Origin: Methylocystaceae bacterium
GTDB lineage: Bacteria > Pseudomonadota > Alphaproteobacteria > Rhizobiales > Beijerinckiaceae
Length of the DNA: 48,499 nucleotides
NCBI GenBank assembly: GCA_014190435.1
Contig: BJGJ01000011.1
Location: 1 to 48,499 of the forward strand
Reading direction: 5' to 3'
A program made the translations under genes and the position numbers. Shown one piece after another: positions 32,506 through 41,577 of the stretch (positions within the stretch are counted from its first letter, which is position 1; every line of letters begins with the position of its first letter). The notes under the pieces are model-generated. The model ran no database searches and was not told where the DNA came from. It saw only the letters and a list, made by a program, of their open reading frames with translations.

Positions 32506-35500
32506 ATGTCGAATTCGGGTAAAATTCAGGATGCAGCATCCGCTGCCTTAACCGCAGTCGAAGCGGCGTTGGATGTAAAGACCGCTAGCTCAGAAGAGAG
32601 TGATTTAAGAGAACGCGCTGGGCATTCAGATAATAGTTTTGGTAACAATTCTTCAGATTATGCGGCAAGCGGAAGCTCATCCTTGCCGCCAGTGAACACG
32701 CCGGAGCTAACTCCCGCAAATGATGATCGTCGTAGCGTCGGCGCTTTACGCCAGGCGCTGAATATTACCCCCAATCATTCCATTATGGCTTTGACGATAG
32801 CTTCCATGGCATTTTGGGCAATTTGCTGGACCTTCTACATCTATTTTAACAAAAGTGACATTGTTGATCCTAGCGGCGCGCTTCTCTCTCCAAAGCTTGT
32901 ACTTGCGCTTGGTGCCCTAATTGGGCCGATCGCTTTTTTATTTATTACAGGATTAATGGCGCGGAGGGCGCACGAAATGCGACTGATTGCGAATTCAATG
33001 ACAGAAGTCGCGATCAGATTAATTGAGCCTGAAACAATTGCTACTGAGCAAGTTGTCTCTCTCTCACAGGCTATTCGTCGCGAAGCAGCTTCAATGGGAG
33101 ATGGCATTGAACGAGCTTTGACGCGCGCGGGTGAGCTTGAAGTGATCGTCCGTACTGAAGTCACAAATCTTGAACGATCATACACAGAAAATGAGCGGCG
33201 TATTCGGTTATTAATTGATGAACTAACGCGTGAGCGCGAAGCGATTATTGTAAATGCTGATAATGCGCGAACCGCACTATTTGGCGCACGAGATGCACTC
33301 TCACAAGAATTAGCAGCAAGTTCGATCCACCTAGCCGAAGCAGTTAGCGCTGCAGGAGAGCGTGTGACCTCTTCGCTGGGCCTAAAGAGCGACGAAATTC
33401 GTCTTGCTCTGGAAAAAGCAAGTGATGAATTCGAGTCATCTCTAGATGCGCATGGTCGGGTTGTATCGAATGTATTGTCTGAGGCCGGGAGTGACGTTGT
33501 TGCGCGCATGAATGACTCTTCGGATGTTCTTAGTCTGCGTTTTTCCCAGGGTGTAGACGATGCGGCGCGTAAACTTTATGAAAATGGTGAGGCCTTGACA
33601 GAGGTGTTTGTTGCGCAAGGAGAAGCTATTGTTCAGCGTTTTGAGGGTCTGGGATCAAGCCTTACGGATTCATTAACTCAGCAAGGCGAGAGCCTGACTT
33701 TACAGTTAGCTCAGGCGCATGATGTTATCCATGAGACAATTGCAATTCGTGGCGGTGAGCTTGAGCAGTCACTTGCCCAAACGTCTAATCGCTTATTGAC
33801 AGGCGTGGGCGCTCAAATAGATGAGGCGCAGGAATTATTTGAAAAATCTGAGGCTCGCCTCCTTAATTTGATGGAGCAATCACAGGAACAAGCAAAAGTT
33901 AGCTTTGAGCAGCGTAGTCAGTTATTGGGGCAAACATTAACTGAAAGCCTAACTTTAAGCGCTGCAGCTCTTGTTGAACAGGTCGATTCTGTAAAAGAGC
34001 GATTTTTTTCTGTTGCGAGTGAAGCCGTTTCAGCAATAGGCGTTCACGGCGATCAGATGAGTGAAGCAATAGTTGGTAGCTTGCAGCAATTCGAGGATGT
34101 AGCGTTAAGGCGTGGCGATGAAATCGCCAATCGCATTGCGGAGCGTGGTGAATATCTAGAGCAAAGTCTAGCGGAGAAAATAAATGCCTTTGAAGAAGTT
34201 GTTTCTCGCAACAGCCACGAGACAGTGACGCGCTTAGCTGAGCAAAGCGATCGTGTCACCGTTGTTATGAGTGAAGGTCTTAGTGCATTTGAAGCGGCTG
34301 TTTCCGATCAGAGTGAAGAAACCTCAAGCCGCATTCAGGCATGTAGTGACCAAGCATATGCGTCCCTTTCTGGGCGCTTGATAGCTTTTGAAGATGCTGT
34401 TCGGCGGTATCATGAGGAATCGCTATCTTATACCGATCAAACAACAAAAAATCTGAATGAAGAAATTAAAAGCTATGTTGATGCGATTCGTCATCACAGC
34501 CAGCTGGCGTCAGAAAAACTAATTGACCATAGTCGCGATGTTGAAGGCGCATTAGGCTCAGGTTTGGCAGCTTTCGAAGAAAAAATTATTGAAAAGACAG
34601 AACAGGTCGGGCTGCATTTACTAAATCATTCTACGATAGCACAGGAAGAGTTAATGACGCATCTCAATGTTTTTGAAGGTGCAGTCAACCATCACAGTGA
34701 ACAGGTCAATTCTGCGGTATCCGAGCATGTTAGACGAGTGGAGAGTCTTCTTTCCGAGCGTATGCAAATGTTAGAAAATGCGGGATCAATGGTTGCGCAA
34801 GCCATGGAGGGGACTAGAGATAAGGCGCTTAAGGAATTTGAGGCTCATGGCGAGGCCTTGCGCGAGAATATTCGCCAGACAGTTGTTTCTGCAAGTCAGG
34901 CGTTGTCAGAGAATTCAGCTGCAGTACAAGAACAATTCGCTGCAACAGCTAGTGATGCTGTTTTGGCGCTTGCTACACAAGGGGAGCGATTAAACGAGGT
35001 CCTGGGGGATAGGCTAAATAATTTAGACTCTTCTGTGTTTTCTCAAGGAAAAGAAGTTGTTGAATCCTTAGTTGATCACGGGGCAAAAATTACAACTATA
35101 TTGAGTGGTCAGTTGAACCAATTAGAGCAAACGTTTGTACGAGATGGCGAAGCGTTAGTTGAGCGCGTTGCTGAACAGACGACATATTTTACAGATAATA
35201 TTCATGAGAGGCTAAATAAGCTTGAATCTGTCATTAGCGGTGATGGGAGCGCTTTGATAGAGCGACTATCAGAACGCATACAAGAAGCCGATGTAAGATT
35301 GAATGAGCAGTCTCAAAAATTTATAGACAGAGTGGATACAAGCTTGTCGGATATCAAGCATACAGTTTCGCAAGGCGGAGAGACGCTTGTTAACGAACTG
35401 GCTGTCCAGGTAGACAATTTTAATAATCGCATTGGTGATAATTCTAGGCATTTTTCACAAGAGATAGGCGCGCGTCTGGAAGCTCTCGATGAGGCGGTCA

Positions 35501-37776
35501 GTATGCGAGGAAGCGATATCATGCACGCGGTAGAGGCGCGCTTAGATCAAATTGACATCCTATTGAATGAAAAGGGTGGCGCGCTTGTTGAAAAATTAGA
35601 TGATCGAACCAAAGATCTTGCTGTTACTCTATCTCAGAAAATTGATAGTTTTGAAGCCTCAGGCGTTGATCGTGTTAGTGAAACAGTCGAGCGACTCGAA
35701 CAATTAGCTAAACAGCTGAGTGAGGGGCTAGGGTCTGGTGGCCGTCGTCTTGAAGAGAGTCTTGTAAAACACGCTATTGAAATAGCTAGAATTATGGGAA
35801 CTGGCGGTCGAGATGTTGTTGCGTCGTTAAACGAGAAACTAAAGGAACTAGAGGACACGCTCTCCGTAAGTGCTGACACATTTGCAGAGCATCTCGATAG
35901 TAAGGCTTTTAGGATAGACGCAGCTCTTGATGGTCATGCAACTGCATTTGAGGAAAGTATAGAGCGGCTAGAAAAAAATGTTGTCGATCGCTTAGGCGTG
36001 GTTTCACTAGAAATTGATGAGAAAGGTAGTAGAATCGCCGAGGCTATAGATGCTCGGCTTCAAGATATTAATCAAATTCTATCGGAAGCAAGAAATGAGC
36101 TTGATACAACATTACGTGGTCATGCTGGTGAACTCGGCCATAATTTAGTTGATCGAATTTCTCAAATAAGCGAAGAGCTGAGTGTCCGGCTTAGTCAGAT
36201 GGAACACATGCTACACGAACGTGGTGGTAGTGTAACGAGAGAGCTTGAGGCCGCAGGAAATCTCGCTGCACAAACAATCGAGAGCCGTGGCGCATTAATC
36301 ATCCGAGAAATTGCGCAAAAGCGCGATGAACTTACGCACGCTCTACAAGAGTCACATGCGTCTTTGAATCTAGCATTAGATGAAGGAGCGCATGACTCTA
36401 TAAAATCGCTGATCGCGATGAATGAGAAAATTCGTCAAGAAATGCCAAATGTTCTCGAGAAACTGGGCGTTACGAACGCCTCGCTTCATGAGATCATGGA
36501 TCAAACAGGGGGTGGTCTTATACATCTTGAGCGCGAATTAAGTGAGCGTGTTTATGAGTTTCAGCAAGCTTTGACTGAAGTGTCTGGACAGGTCAGAGAA
36601 TTGAGCTCCATTTCTGGCGAGACAATGCAGGATGCGCATAAAATTGTAGCCGCTCTAGAGGAGCGTCAGGTCAGCTTAAGTCAAAGTGCTCAGAAATTGA
36701 CTGAAAGCCAACGCGCGCTTGATCTCACTTTTGATCAACGAAAAAGTTCTTTGGATCAACTTGTCCTCGTGCTTGATGCGAAGCGCTCTGAGTTCGAGCG
36801 CTCTATGGAAGGATTTGTTGACTCAATGGTACGTTCTGTTCACGCAGTTGAGTCTCGGGCTCAGGATATTGGTGGAGTGATCTCTGTAACAACTGACCAG
36901 GCTGCTCAGTTGATTGAAGAACGTTTCGCGCATGTAAGAGCGGCTGCTGAGAATGAGCGGGCGCAGACAGCTCAATCGCTTCGCGTTGCTTTTTCTGAAG
37001 CCACAGACGAAATTAATCTGATGTTTGCTGAAACTCAGAAAAAATTCCAGATCGCGACTGGCGAAATACGAGGATTAGCCAAAGAAATTCATCAAGAGCT
37101 AGAGGCGACCCGGGAGGAGCTTCGCAGAGGCGCTAGTGAATTACCTCGAGAGGCGGCAGAACAGTCTGCGGCTTTCCGCCGCGTCGTTACTGATCAAGTT
37201 AAATCTCTCGCTGATTTAACAGATATGATGGCTCGGACAGGACGGAGTATTGAAACTGCAGATATGCCGTCTCGTCGGTCGTCAGAACCCACTCGAGTTG
37301 ATGCATCTAGAGCGCGTATGACCCCGCCTCCGATACCGCAACGTGCTAAATCTGAACCGCAGGGTGGTTGGCTGAGTGATCTGCTAGAGCGCGCCTCTCG
37401 TGATGAGAGCGTGGCACCTGCTCCGATAAATAACGGCGGAGCTCTTGAGCGGCTTACGTTAGATATAGCGCGACTTATCGATGATCTAGCCGTTTCTGAA
37501 GCTTGGAGGCGATATCAAAGAGGAGAAAAGGGTGGGCTGTTTAGTCGCCGGCTCTACACGCAACAGGGTCGTCAAACTTTTGAGGAGATTTCACGCCGTT
37601 ATCGCGTAGATCCAAATTTTAGGACGGCAATGGATCAATATATTCGTAATTTTGAAGAAAGAGTTGTTGAAACGACCCGTAACGATCGTGATGGTAGTAG
37701 AACCCTGGCACTTCTGACGGCTGACGCAGGCAAGGTTTATACAATGCTGGGCCACGCTGCAGGACGGTTTGATTAA
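32506..37776 (+). CDS. Very large membrane-anchored coiled-coil protein, Growth Pole Ring (GPR)/TipN type
   Basis: 1756 aa. A disordered Ser/Asn/Pro-rich N-terminus (to about 88), two membrane helices (about 93-114 and 130-151), then some 1450 residues of continuous amphipathic helix built from degenerate ~40-residue units with phrases like ALVERVAEQ, LNKLESV, ERLSERIQEA and SLNEKLKELED. A compact conserved end follows: LDIARLIDDLAVSEAWRRYQ, RRLYTQQGRQTFEEI, MDQYIRNFEERV (last ~110 residues). Architecture and size match GPR of Agrobacterium (Atu1348), needed for polar growth and related to Caulobacter TipN. I take the ATG at 32506 with GGAG ahead. Expected to form a scaffold at the growing pole. 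Confidence 0.8.
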   Translation: MSNSGKIQDAASAALTAVEAALDVKTASSEESDLRERAGHSDNSFGNNSSDYAASGSSSLPPVNTPELTPANDDRRSVGALRQALNITPNHSIMALTIASMAFWAICWTFYIYFNKSDIVDPSGALLSPKLVLALGALIGPIAFLFITGLMARRAHEMRLIANSMTEVAIRLIEPETIATEQVVSLSQAIRREAASMGDGIERALTRAGELEVIVRTEVTNLERSYTENERRIRLLIDELTREREAIIVNADNARTALFGARDALSQELAASSIHLAEAVSAAGERVTSSLGLKSDEIRLALEKASDEFESSLDAHGRVVSNVLSEAGSDVVARMNDSSDVLSLRFSQGVDDAARKLYENGEALTEVFVAQGEAIVQRFEGLGSSLTDSLTQQGESLTLQLAQAHDVIHETIAIRGGELEQSLAQTSNRLLTGVGAQIDEAQELFEKSEARLLNLMEQSQEQAKVSFEQRSQLLGQTLTESLTLSAAALVEQVDSVKERFFSVASEAVSAIGVHGDQMSEAIVGSLQQFEDVALRRGDEIANRIAERGEYLEQSLAEKINAFEEVVSRNSHETVTRLAEQSDRVTVVMSEGLSAFEAAVSDQSEETSSRIQACSDQAYASLSGRLIAFEDAVRRYHEESLSYTDQTTKNLNEEIKSYVDAIRHHSQLASEKLIDHSRDVEGALGSGLAAFEEKIIEKTEQVGLHLLNHSTIAQEELMTHLNVFEGAVNHHSEQVNSAVSEHVRRVESLLSERMQMLENAGSMVAQAMEGTRDKALKEFEAHGEALRENIRQTVVSASQALSENSAAVQEQFAATASDAVLALATQGERLNEVLGDRLNNLDSSVFSQGKEVVESLVDHGAKITTILSGQLNQLEQTFVRDGEALVERVAEQTTYFTDNIHERLNKLESVISGDGSALIERLSERIQEADVRLNEQSQKFIDRVDTSLSDIKHTVSQGGETLVNELAVQVDNFNNRIGDNSRHFSQEIGARLEALDEAVSMRGSDIMHAVEARLDQIDILLNEKGGALVEKLDDRTKDLAVTLSQKIDSFEASGVDRVSETVERLEQLAKQLSEGLGSGGRRLEESLVKHAIEIARIMGTGGRDVVASLNEKLKELEDTLSVSADTFAEHLDSKAFRIDAALDGHATAFEESIERLEKNVVDRLGVVSLEIDEKGSRIAEAIDARLQDINQILSEARNELDTTLRGHAGELGHNLVDRISQISEELSVRLSQMEHMLHERGGSVTRELEAAGNLAAQTIESRGALIIREIAQKRDELTHALQESHASLNLALDEGAHDSIKSLIAMNEKIRQEMPNVLEKLGVTNASLHEIMDQTGGGLIHLERELSERVYEFQQALTEVSGQVRELSSISGETMQDAHKIVAALEERQVSLSQSAQKLTESQRALDLTFDQRKSSLDQLVLVLDAKRSEFERSMEGFVDSMVRSVHAVESRAQDIGGVISVTTDQAAQLIEERFAHVRAAAENERAQTAQSLRVAFSEATDEINLMFAETQKKFQIATGEIRGLAKEIHQELEATREELRRGASELPREAAEQSAAFRRVVTDQVKSLADLTDMMARTGRSIETADMPSRRSSEPTRVDASRARMTPPPIPQRAKSEPQGGWLSDLLERASRDESVAPAPINNGGALERLTLDIARLIDDLAVSEAWRRYQRGEKGGLFSRRLYTQQGRQTFEEISRRYRVDPNFRTAMDQYIRNFEERVVETTRNDRDGSRTLALLTADAGKVYTMLGHAAGRFD

Positions 37777-37888
37777 TAATGAGTCCTCTTAAGTCTGGCA
37801 TAGGTTCCTAGAAATGAACGGATCTTTCATTAATGTGTTTAGTCAATTTTTTAAAAAATAAGGTGCGATTTAGTAAAAATTGTTGAGC

Positions 37889-38857
37889 TTATTGCGGTTG
37901 TTCTTGAGTATTCTCTTGTTCTTTGGCTTCTATTTCGACGTCAGTATCCTTTGTTGACCTCACTTTGAAAGTGTTTTGATAGGTCTTGCCTTCATGCCGA
38001 GCGATGGCGACATAATCTCCTTCCGCTAGAACTAAGGAGGGAAATGCGCCGATGAGCTCTCTAATAACATCGCCGCCAGGAGTGAGAATAGAAAAGCTAG
38101 TATTCGCCAGTGCCTCGCCGCCAGGCGCTTTAACCAGTTTAAGCGTGATAGTCGCCGCGCGGTGTCTCAGTGTTGCTTCAATGATTTTCCCCAAAGGTAC
38201 TTTCAGATCTGCTGTAACAACAGAGTTTGTCGCATTATTTCCGCCCTGAGCTCCTTGAGAAGTATCTAGAAGCGTTGATACAATGTGATAAGAGCCCTCA
38301 GGCAAACAAATGACTTCTTCAGCTCGTGCATTCGCAAGAATCAATTTTGCTTCAGAGTTGCCTCTGTCGGGTACGTAGACTGAAATAGACAATCTTTGCG
38401 CAGGGATTTTACTTTCGCCTAGCATATCAACAAGTTTTAATCCACCTGCATTCAGCGGCAATCTCTCTGAGTGATTATGGCCTTCAATGACAAGACGCCG
38501 TGTAGCTCCAGCTAATCCGTATGCCGCATGTACGACATAGGTGCCGTCTACCAAATGTATGGTTGGTGAATCTTCGTCGGATTGTGCGATAAGTTTGTGC
38601 GATCCGTCTGGCTGGGTAATTTCTTCAAAAACCCGCCACGTGACGCCAGATCGAATATGTTGAATGTCATTAGGGCTAAGCGTCGCAGCTAGTCTTACAG
38701 CCCAGGTTTGTTCTTCGTTAGTTGGGGCAGTTGTTGTTCCTGCTCCATGACGCGTTGGCGTAGGTGGGACCGCCTGCGCGGCAGACGCGAAGGAAATCAA
38801 GAGAAGTGTAAGGCCAGTCAGCGATTTAATTAATTTGAGCATGCTCATAACATTCAT
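37889..38857 (-). CDS. Exported beta-rich protein next to the GPR-like gene
   Basis: 322 aa with a signal peptide (hydrophobic 13-28, cleavage near AQAVPP). The mature protein reads as repeated beta-sandwich-like units: VTWRVFEEIT, LVDGTYVVHAAYGLAGATRRLVI, CLPEGSYHIVSTL, LKLVKAPGGEALANTSFSI and LAEGDYVAIARHEGKTYQ. Each has a (E/D)G(T/S/D)Y turn typical of carboxypeptidase-regulatory-like or prealbumin-like folds. No enzyme motif. A Gln/Glu-rich C-terminal tail. It is convergent with the GPR-like gene; similar proteins seem to keep that position in relatives (from memory). Possible start alternatives are the ATG codons at 38848 and 38842. Confidence 0.65.
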   Translation of the reverse strand: MNVMSMLKLIKSLTGLTLLLISFASAAQAVPPTPTRHGAGTTTAPTNEEQTWAVRLAATLSPNDIQHIRSGVTWRVFEEITQPDGSHKLIAQSDEDSPTIHLVDGTYVVHAAYGLAGATRRLVIEGHNHSERLPLNAGGLKLVDMLGESKIPAQRLSISVYVPDRGNSEAKLILANARAEEVICLPEGSYHIVSTLLDTSQGAQGGNNATNSVVTADLKVPLGKIIEATLRHRAATITLKLVKAPGGEALANTSFSILTPGGDVIRELIGAFPSLVLAEGDYVAIARHEGKTYQNTFKVRSTKDTDVEIEAKEQENTQEQPQ

Positions 38858-38887
38858 TGTAAGCCGCGGATCATGGCGTTTTGTCGA

Positions 38888-39610
38888 TCAAAGAGTGTCA
38901 AAGATTACTTTTATTGCATCAATATCATTCATTTTACTCGTTATTATCCCCTTATACCCCTCTTGTCGCGCCCGTAGGTAGTGAGCTGGGGTAGTTTGTT
39001 CATTTTGCTGAAATGCAAGGAGTGCCGGCTTATTGGCCGCAGCAGCCGCAAAGATTACTAAGGCGCGAGCAATGGCGATGTTTTCTCGATTCTCACAGCC
39101 TCGGCAGCCCATCGTGTTGGATAGAATGCCTTCATCGAAAGCAATGGCAATAAGCCGTGATGGTGCTGATGTATATTCAGCTAGGGTAAAAATTGACTCG
39201 GGAGTCACTGAAGCTTGAGCGATGATCCAAGTATCGTTTTCGATTAAGCCGCATTGAGCTTCTGCAACAGCAAGGATAGCGTCAAGTTGTTGTAGGGTAC
39301 TGCCCCTAGTGCAATTTTCCAGAAAAATTCCTGTAATCCCTAGTTCAAGAAAATAAGCGAGATACTTTTCTTTTAATGCATCAGCATTTATGTGGCAGCT
39401 GAGAAAAATATTGGATTCTTCCCGTTGTTGACGCAAGCTAACGCAGGCATGAATGAGAGCTGAATAATCAGAATATCTCGCTATCTGATCTGAATCTGTT
39501 CGGAGTATAAAATTATTAACGTCTTTTTTTGGAAGGCTTAAGATATCATTAATATCCTCTGGTTCTAACAGTAATGCTGATTTTAGAGATTGGACGAAAT
39601 GGCTCATCAT
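38888..39610 (-). CDS. HpcH/HpaI (CitE-like) fold protein with degenerate active site
   Basis: 240 aa. The C-terminal two thirds follow the TIM-barrel order of HpcH/HpaI aldolases and citrate lyase beta subunits: YFLELGITGIFLENCTRGSTLQ (where PKVES is usual), DTWIIAQASVTPESIFTLAEY (where IETAxG is usual), IAIAFDEGILSNTMG (where FGxxDLxxxLG is usual) and LRARQEGYKGIITS. The catalytic Arg and Mg-binding acids I would expect are not evident, so it may be a non-enzymatic homologue. No recognised partner nearby. The assignment is by pattern and could be wrong. Confidence 0.45.
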   Translation of the reverse strand: MMSHFVQSLKSALLLEPEDINDILSLPKKDVNNFILRTDSDQIARYSDYSALIHACVSLRQQREESNIFLSCHINADALKEKYLAYFLELGITGIFLENCTRGSTLQQLDAILAVAEAQCGLIENDTWIIAQASVTPESIFTLAEYTSAPSRLIAIAFDEGILSNTMGCRGCENRENIAIARALVIFAAAAANKPALLAFQQNEQTTPAHYLRARQEGYKGIITSKMNDIDAIKVIFDTL

Positions 39611-39752
39611 TCTTGTGCTTTACATATTTACGTTAAATATTTTTCTGGACAGGAGGTAAAATTCTCTGCGGTGATTAGAGTAGAACTAATTTTTGCTGAT
39701 ATATGTTTATGCCTTAGGGTCAATTTCATAAGGTATTTTATGCTGTTAGGTT

Positions 39753-40544
39753 CTAATATAAGAATTGTTCACGCAAAATACGCTCTTCAAGGGAATGGCC
39801 TGAATCATGCAGTAATATAAGATGTGCTTTATGATCCATTTCGATATCAACATAAGAAAGATCTCGAAATTCGTCATGGTCGGCCACTACTGAAACTGGA
39901 CGTTTCGCCGCTTCTAGCACTTCAATGCGTACTTTTGCTGCGTCAGGAAGAAGTGCGCCACGCCAGCGCCTTGGTCGGAAGGCTGAGATAGGGGTTAATG
40001 CTAATAGTGGAGCATCTAGCGGTAATATCGGGCCATTAGCAGAAAGATTATAGGCAGTAGATCCTGCGGGCGTGGCGACGAGTACGCCATCCGTTACAAG
40101 CTCTGGCAGGCGCTCCTGGCTATTTACGAGAATACGAAGTTTAGCAATTTGAGAGGTTTGTCTTAAGAGCGACACTTCATTAATTGCATGTGCAGAAAAC
40201 TGATCATTGCGCACATTGACGGCTTTTATCAGAAGGGGATGTATGATTGACGCCTTTGCGTCGCTAATACGTTTGCGAAGGTTGGCTTCGCGGTATTGGT
40301 TCATTAAAAAGCCTACGGAGCCCCTATTCATGCCATAAATAGGCTTGCCGGTTCCCATATAACGATGCAGTGTGCGAAGCATCAGACCATCACCGCCAAG
40401 CGTGACGATGCAGTCTGATTCCTCGGGTGGAGCCTCCCCGTATTTTTCAGCTAATCTTTGGCGCGCATCGTCTGCTTCCGGCGTTCCGGAAGATATGAAG
40501 GCAAGTTTTTTAGCAGCATTAGAAAAGTCGCCTGCGCCGACCAT
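39753..40544 (-). CDS. nadK: NAD kinase
   Basis: Makes NADP from NAD with ATP. Motifs: TLGGDGLMLRTLH (GGDG at 50-53 from this start), MNRGSVGFLMN, AINEVSLLR (NE/D motif), LVTDGVLVATPAGSTAYNLSANGPI and VADHDEF near the C-terminus. The frame is open to 40712, overlapping the upstream gene. I chose the ATG at 40544 because it gives the family length (263 aa) and N-terminus (KKLAFISSG) and has GAGGA nine bases ahead; 40601 and 40640 are alternatives. Downstream of the ROK kinase, same strand. Confidence 0.92.
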   Translation of the reverse strand: MVGAGDFSNAAKKLAFISSGTPEADDARQRLAEKYGEAPPEESDCIVTLGGDGLMLRTLHRYMGTGKPIYGMNRGSVGFLMNQYREANLRKRISDAKASIIHPLLIKAVNVRNDQFSAHAINEVSLLRQTSQIAKLRILVNSQERLPELVTDGVLVATPAGSTAYNLSANGPILPLDAPLLALTPISAFRPRRWRGALLPDAAKVRIEVLEAAKRPVSVVADHDEFRDLSYVDIEMDHKAHLILLHDSGHSLEERILREQFLY

Positions 40545-40644
40545 GGTACCAAATCCTCTACTGGTAAATATAGCAAGAGGCGCGCCTTTGGGATACTCCA
40601 TCCTTGCGTTATTTAAGACTTCTCTTTGATAAACTTTCATAGAA

Positions 40645-41577
40645 CTATGTTCGGAAGGGTTCTGGGCCGGCTCCCAGCCATGCGGCGCCGCGGACACCGC
40701 TAGAATCGCCATGTTGGTTTTTTAGTATTTTTGTCTCTAGTCGATCAGTAGTAAATGCATGCGCTGCTACTTTGTCATTCAGTCCAAAATAAATTTCATT
40801 AATATTGGATAACCCGCCTCCCAGAACAATAATGTCAGGATCGTAAATATTTATCAGCATAGCCAGTGCGCGCGCTAGTCGGTCCTGATATCTCGCTAGA
40901 GTCTGCAAAGCAGGGCCATCGCCTTGCCGGCTCAAAGCCATAATTTCTTTTGCAGTTTTTTCTTCGCCTGTATGCGATTTAAAATCATCTGCAAGAGCTC
41001 CGCCACAGAGAAATGTTTCAATACAGCCTTGATGACCGCAAAAACATTTTTTGCCCGGATATTCTGTTTCGCGCATCCAAGGCAGAGGCGTATGTCCCCA
41101 TTCTCCAGCGATATGGTTGCAGCCTGAAATAATCTTTCCGTCTATGACCATTCCTCCTCCCACGCCAGTGCCGAGGATGACGCCGAAAATACTGTTTCCG
41201 CCTTTGCCTGCGCCATCTATCGCCTCAGAAAGAGCAAAACAATTGGCGTCATTTTCGACTTTTACGGGACGCTGGAGAGTTTTTGTTAAGTCTTCTAGTA
41301 AAGCTTTTCCATTTACGACGGCAGTGTTTGATCCACGAATAAGTCCAGTGTGTTTTGATAAAGATCCTGGACCGCACAAGCCTACAGTGCCCCGTTGATT
41401 TAGTTCGAGTTCAAGATCATGCACCAATGCGCCGATTGACCTTGTAATTGCGGCATAATCATCTCTTGGCGTTGCAACACGCCTTCTAGCGCAGATTGCG
41501 CCACTTACATCAAGCGCAGCGGCCTCAATCTTTGTTCCGCCGAGATCTATGCCGATACGAATTGATTCTTGGCTCAT
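40645..41577 (-). CDS. ROK-family sugar kinase (fructokinase/N-acetylglucosamine kinase type)
   Basis: 310 aa. ATP-binding IGIDLGGTKIEAA (8-20), the catalytic Asp in VENDANCFAL (D110), GTGVGGGMVIDG, and the ROK zinc site: GHTPLP with His162 and CFCGHQGC with Cys178, 180 and 185. C-terminal DPDIIVLGGGLSN is the second phosphate motif. Related proteins phosphorylate fructose, mannose or N-acetylglucosamine; the substrate cannot be decided. Its ATG overlaps the stop of the pentapeptide-repeat gene (TCAT, i.e. ATGA), so the two are coupled. nadK follows. Confidence 0.9.
   Translation of the reverse strand: MSQESIRIGIDLGGTKIEAAALDVSGAICARRRVATPRDDYAAITRSIGALVHDLELELNQRGTVGLCGPGSLSKHTGLIRGSNTAVVNGKALLEDLTKTLQRPVKVENDANCFALSEAIDGAGKGGNSIFGVILGTGVGGGMVIDGKIISGCNHIAGEWGHTPLPWMRETEYPGKKCFCGHQGCIETFLCGGALADDFKSHTGEEKTAKEIMALSRQGDGPALQTLARYQDRLARALAMLINIYDPDIIVLGGGLSNINEIYFGLNDKVAAHAFTTDRLETKILKNQHGDSSGVRGAAWLGAGPEPFRT

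Noticed and set aside
32841-33509. 222-aa open frame antisense to the GPR-like gene
   Set aside because: It is a shadow of the strongly biased codons of the long helical protein; Ser/Arg/Ile-rich composition with no domain and no ribosome site.
34000-36500. Repeated DNA within the GPR-like gene considered as a repeat array or CRISPR
   Set aside because: The periodicity is at protein level and degenerate; there are no identical repeats with unique spacers.
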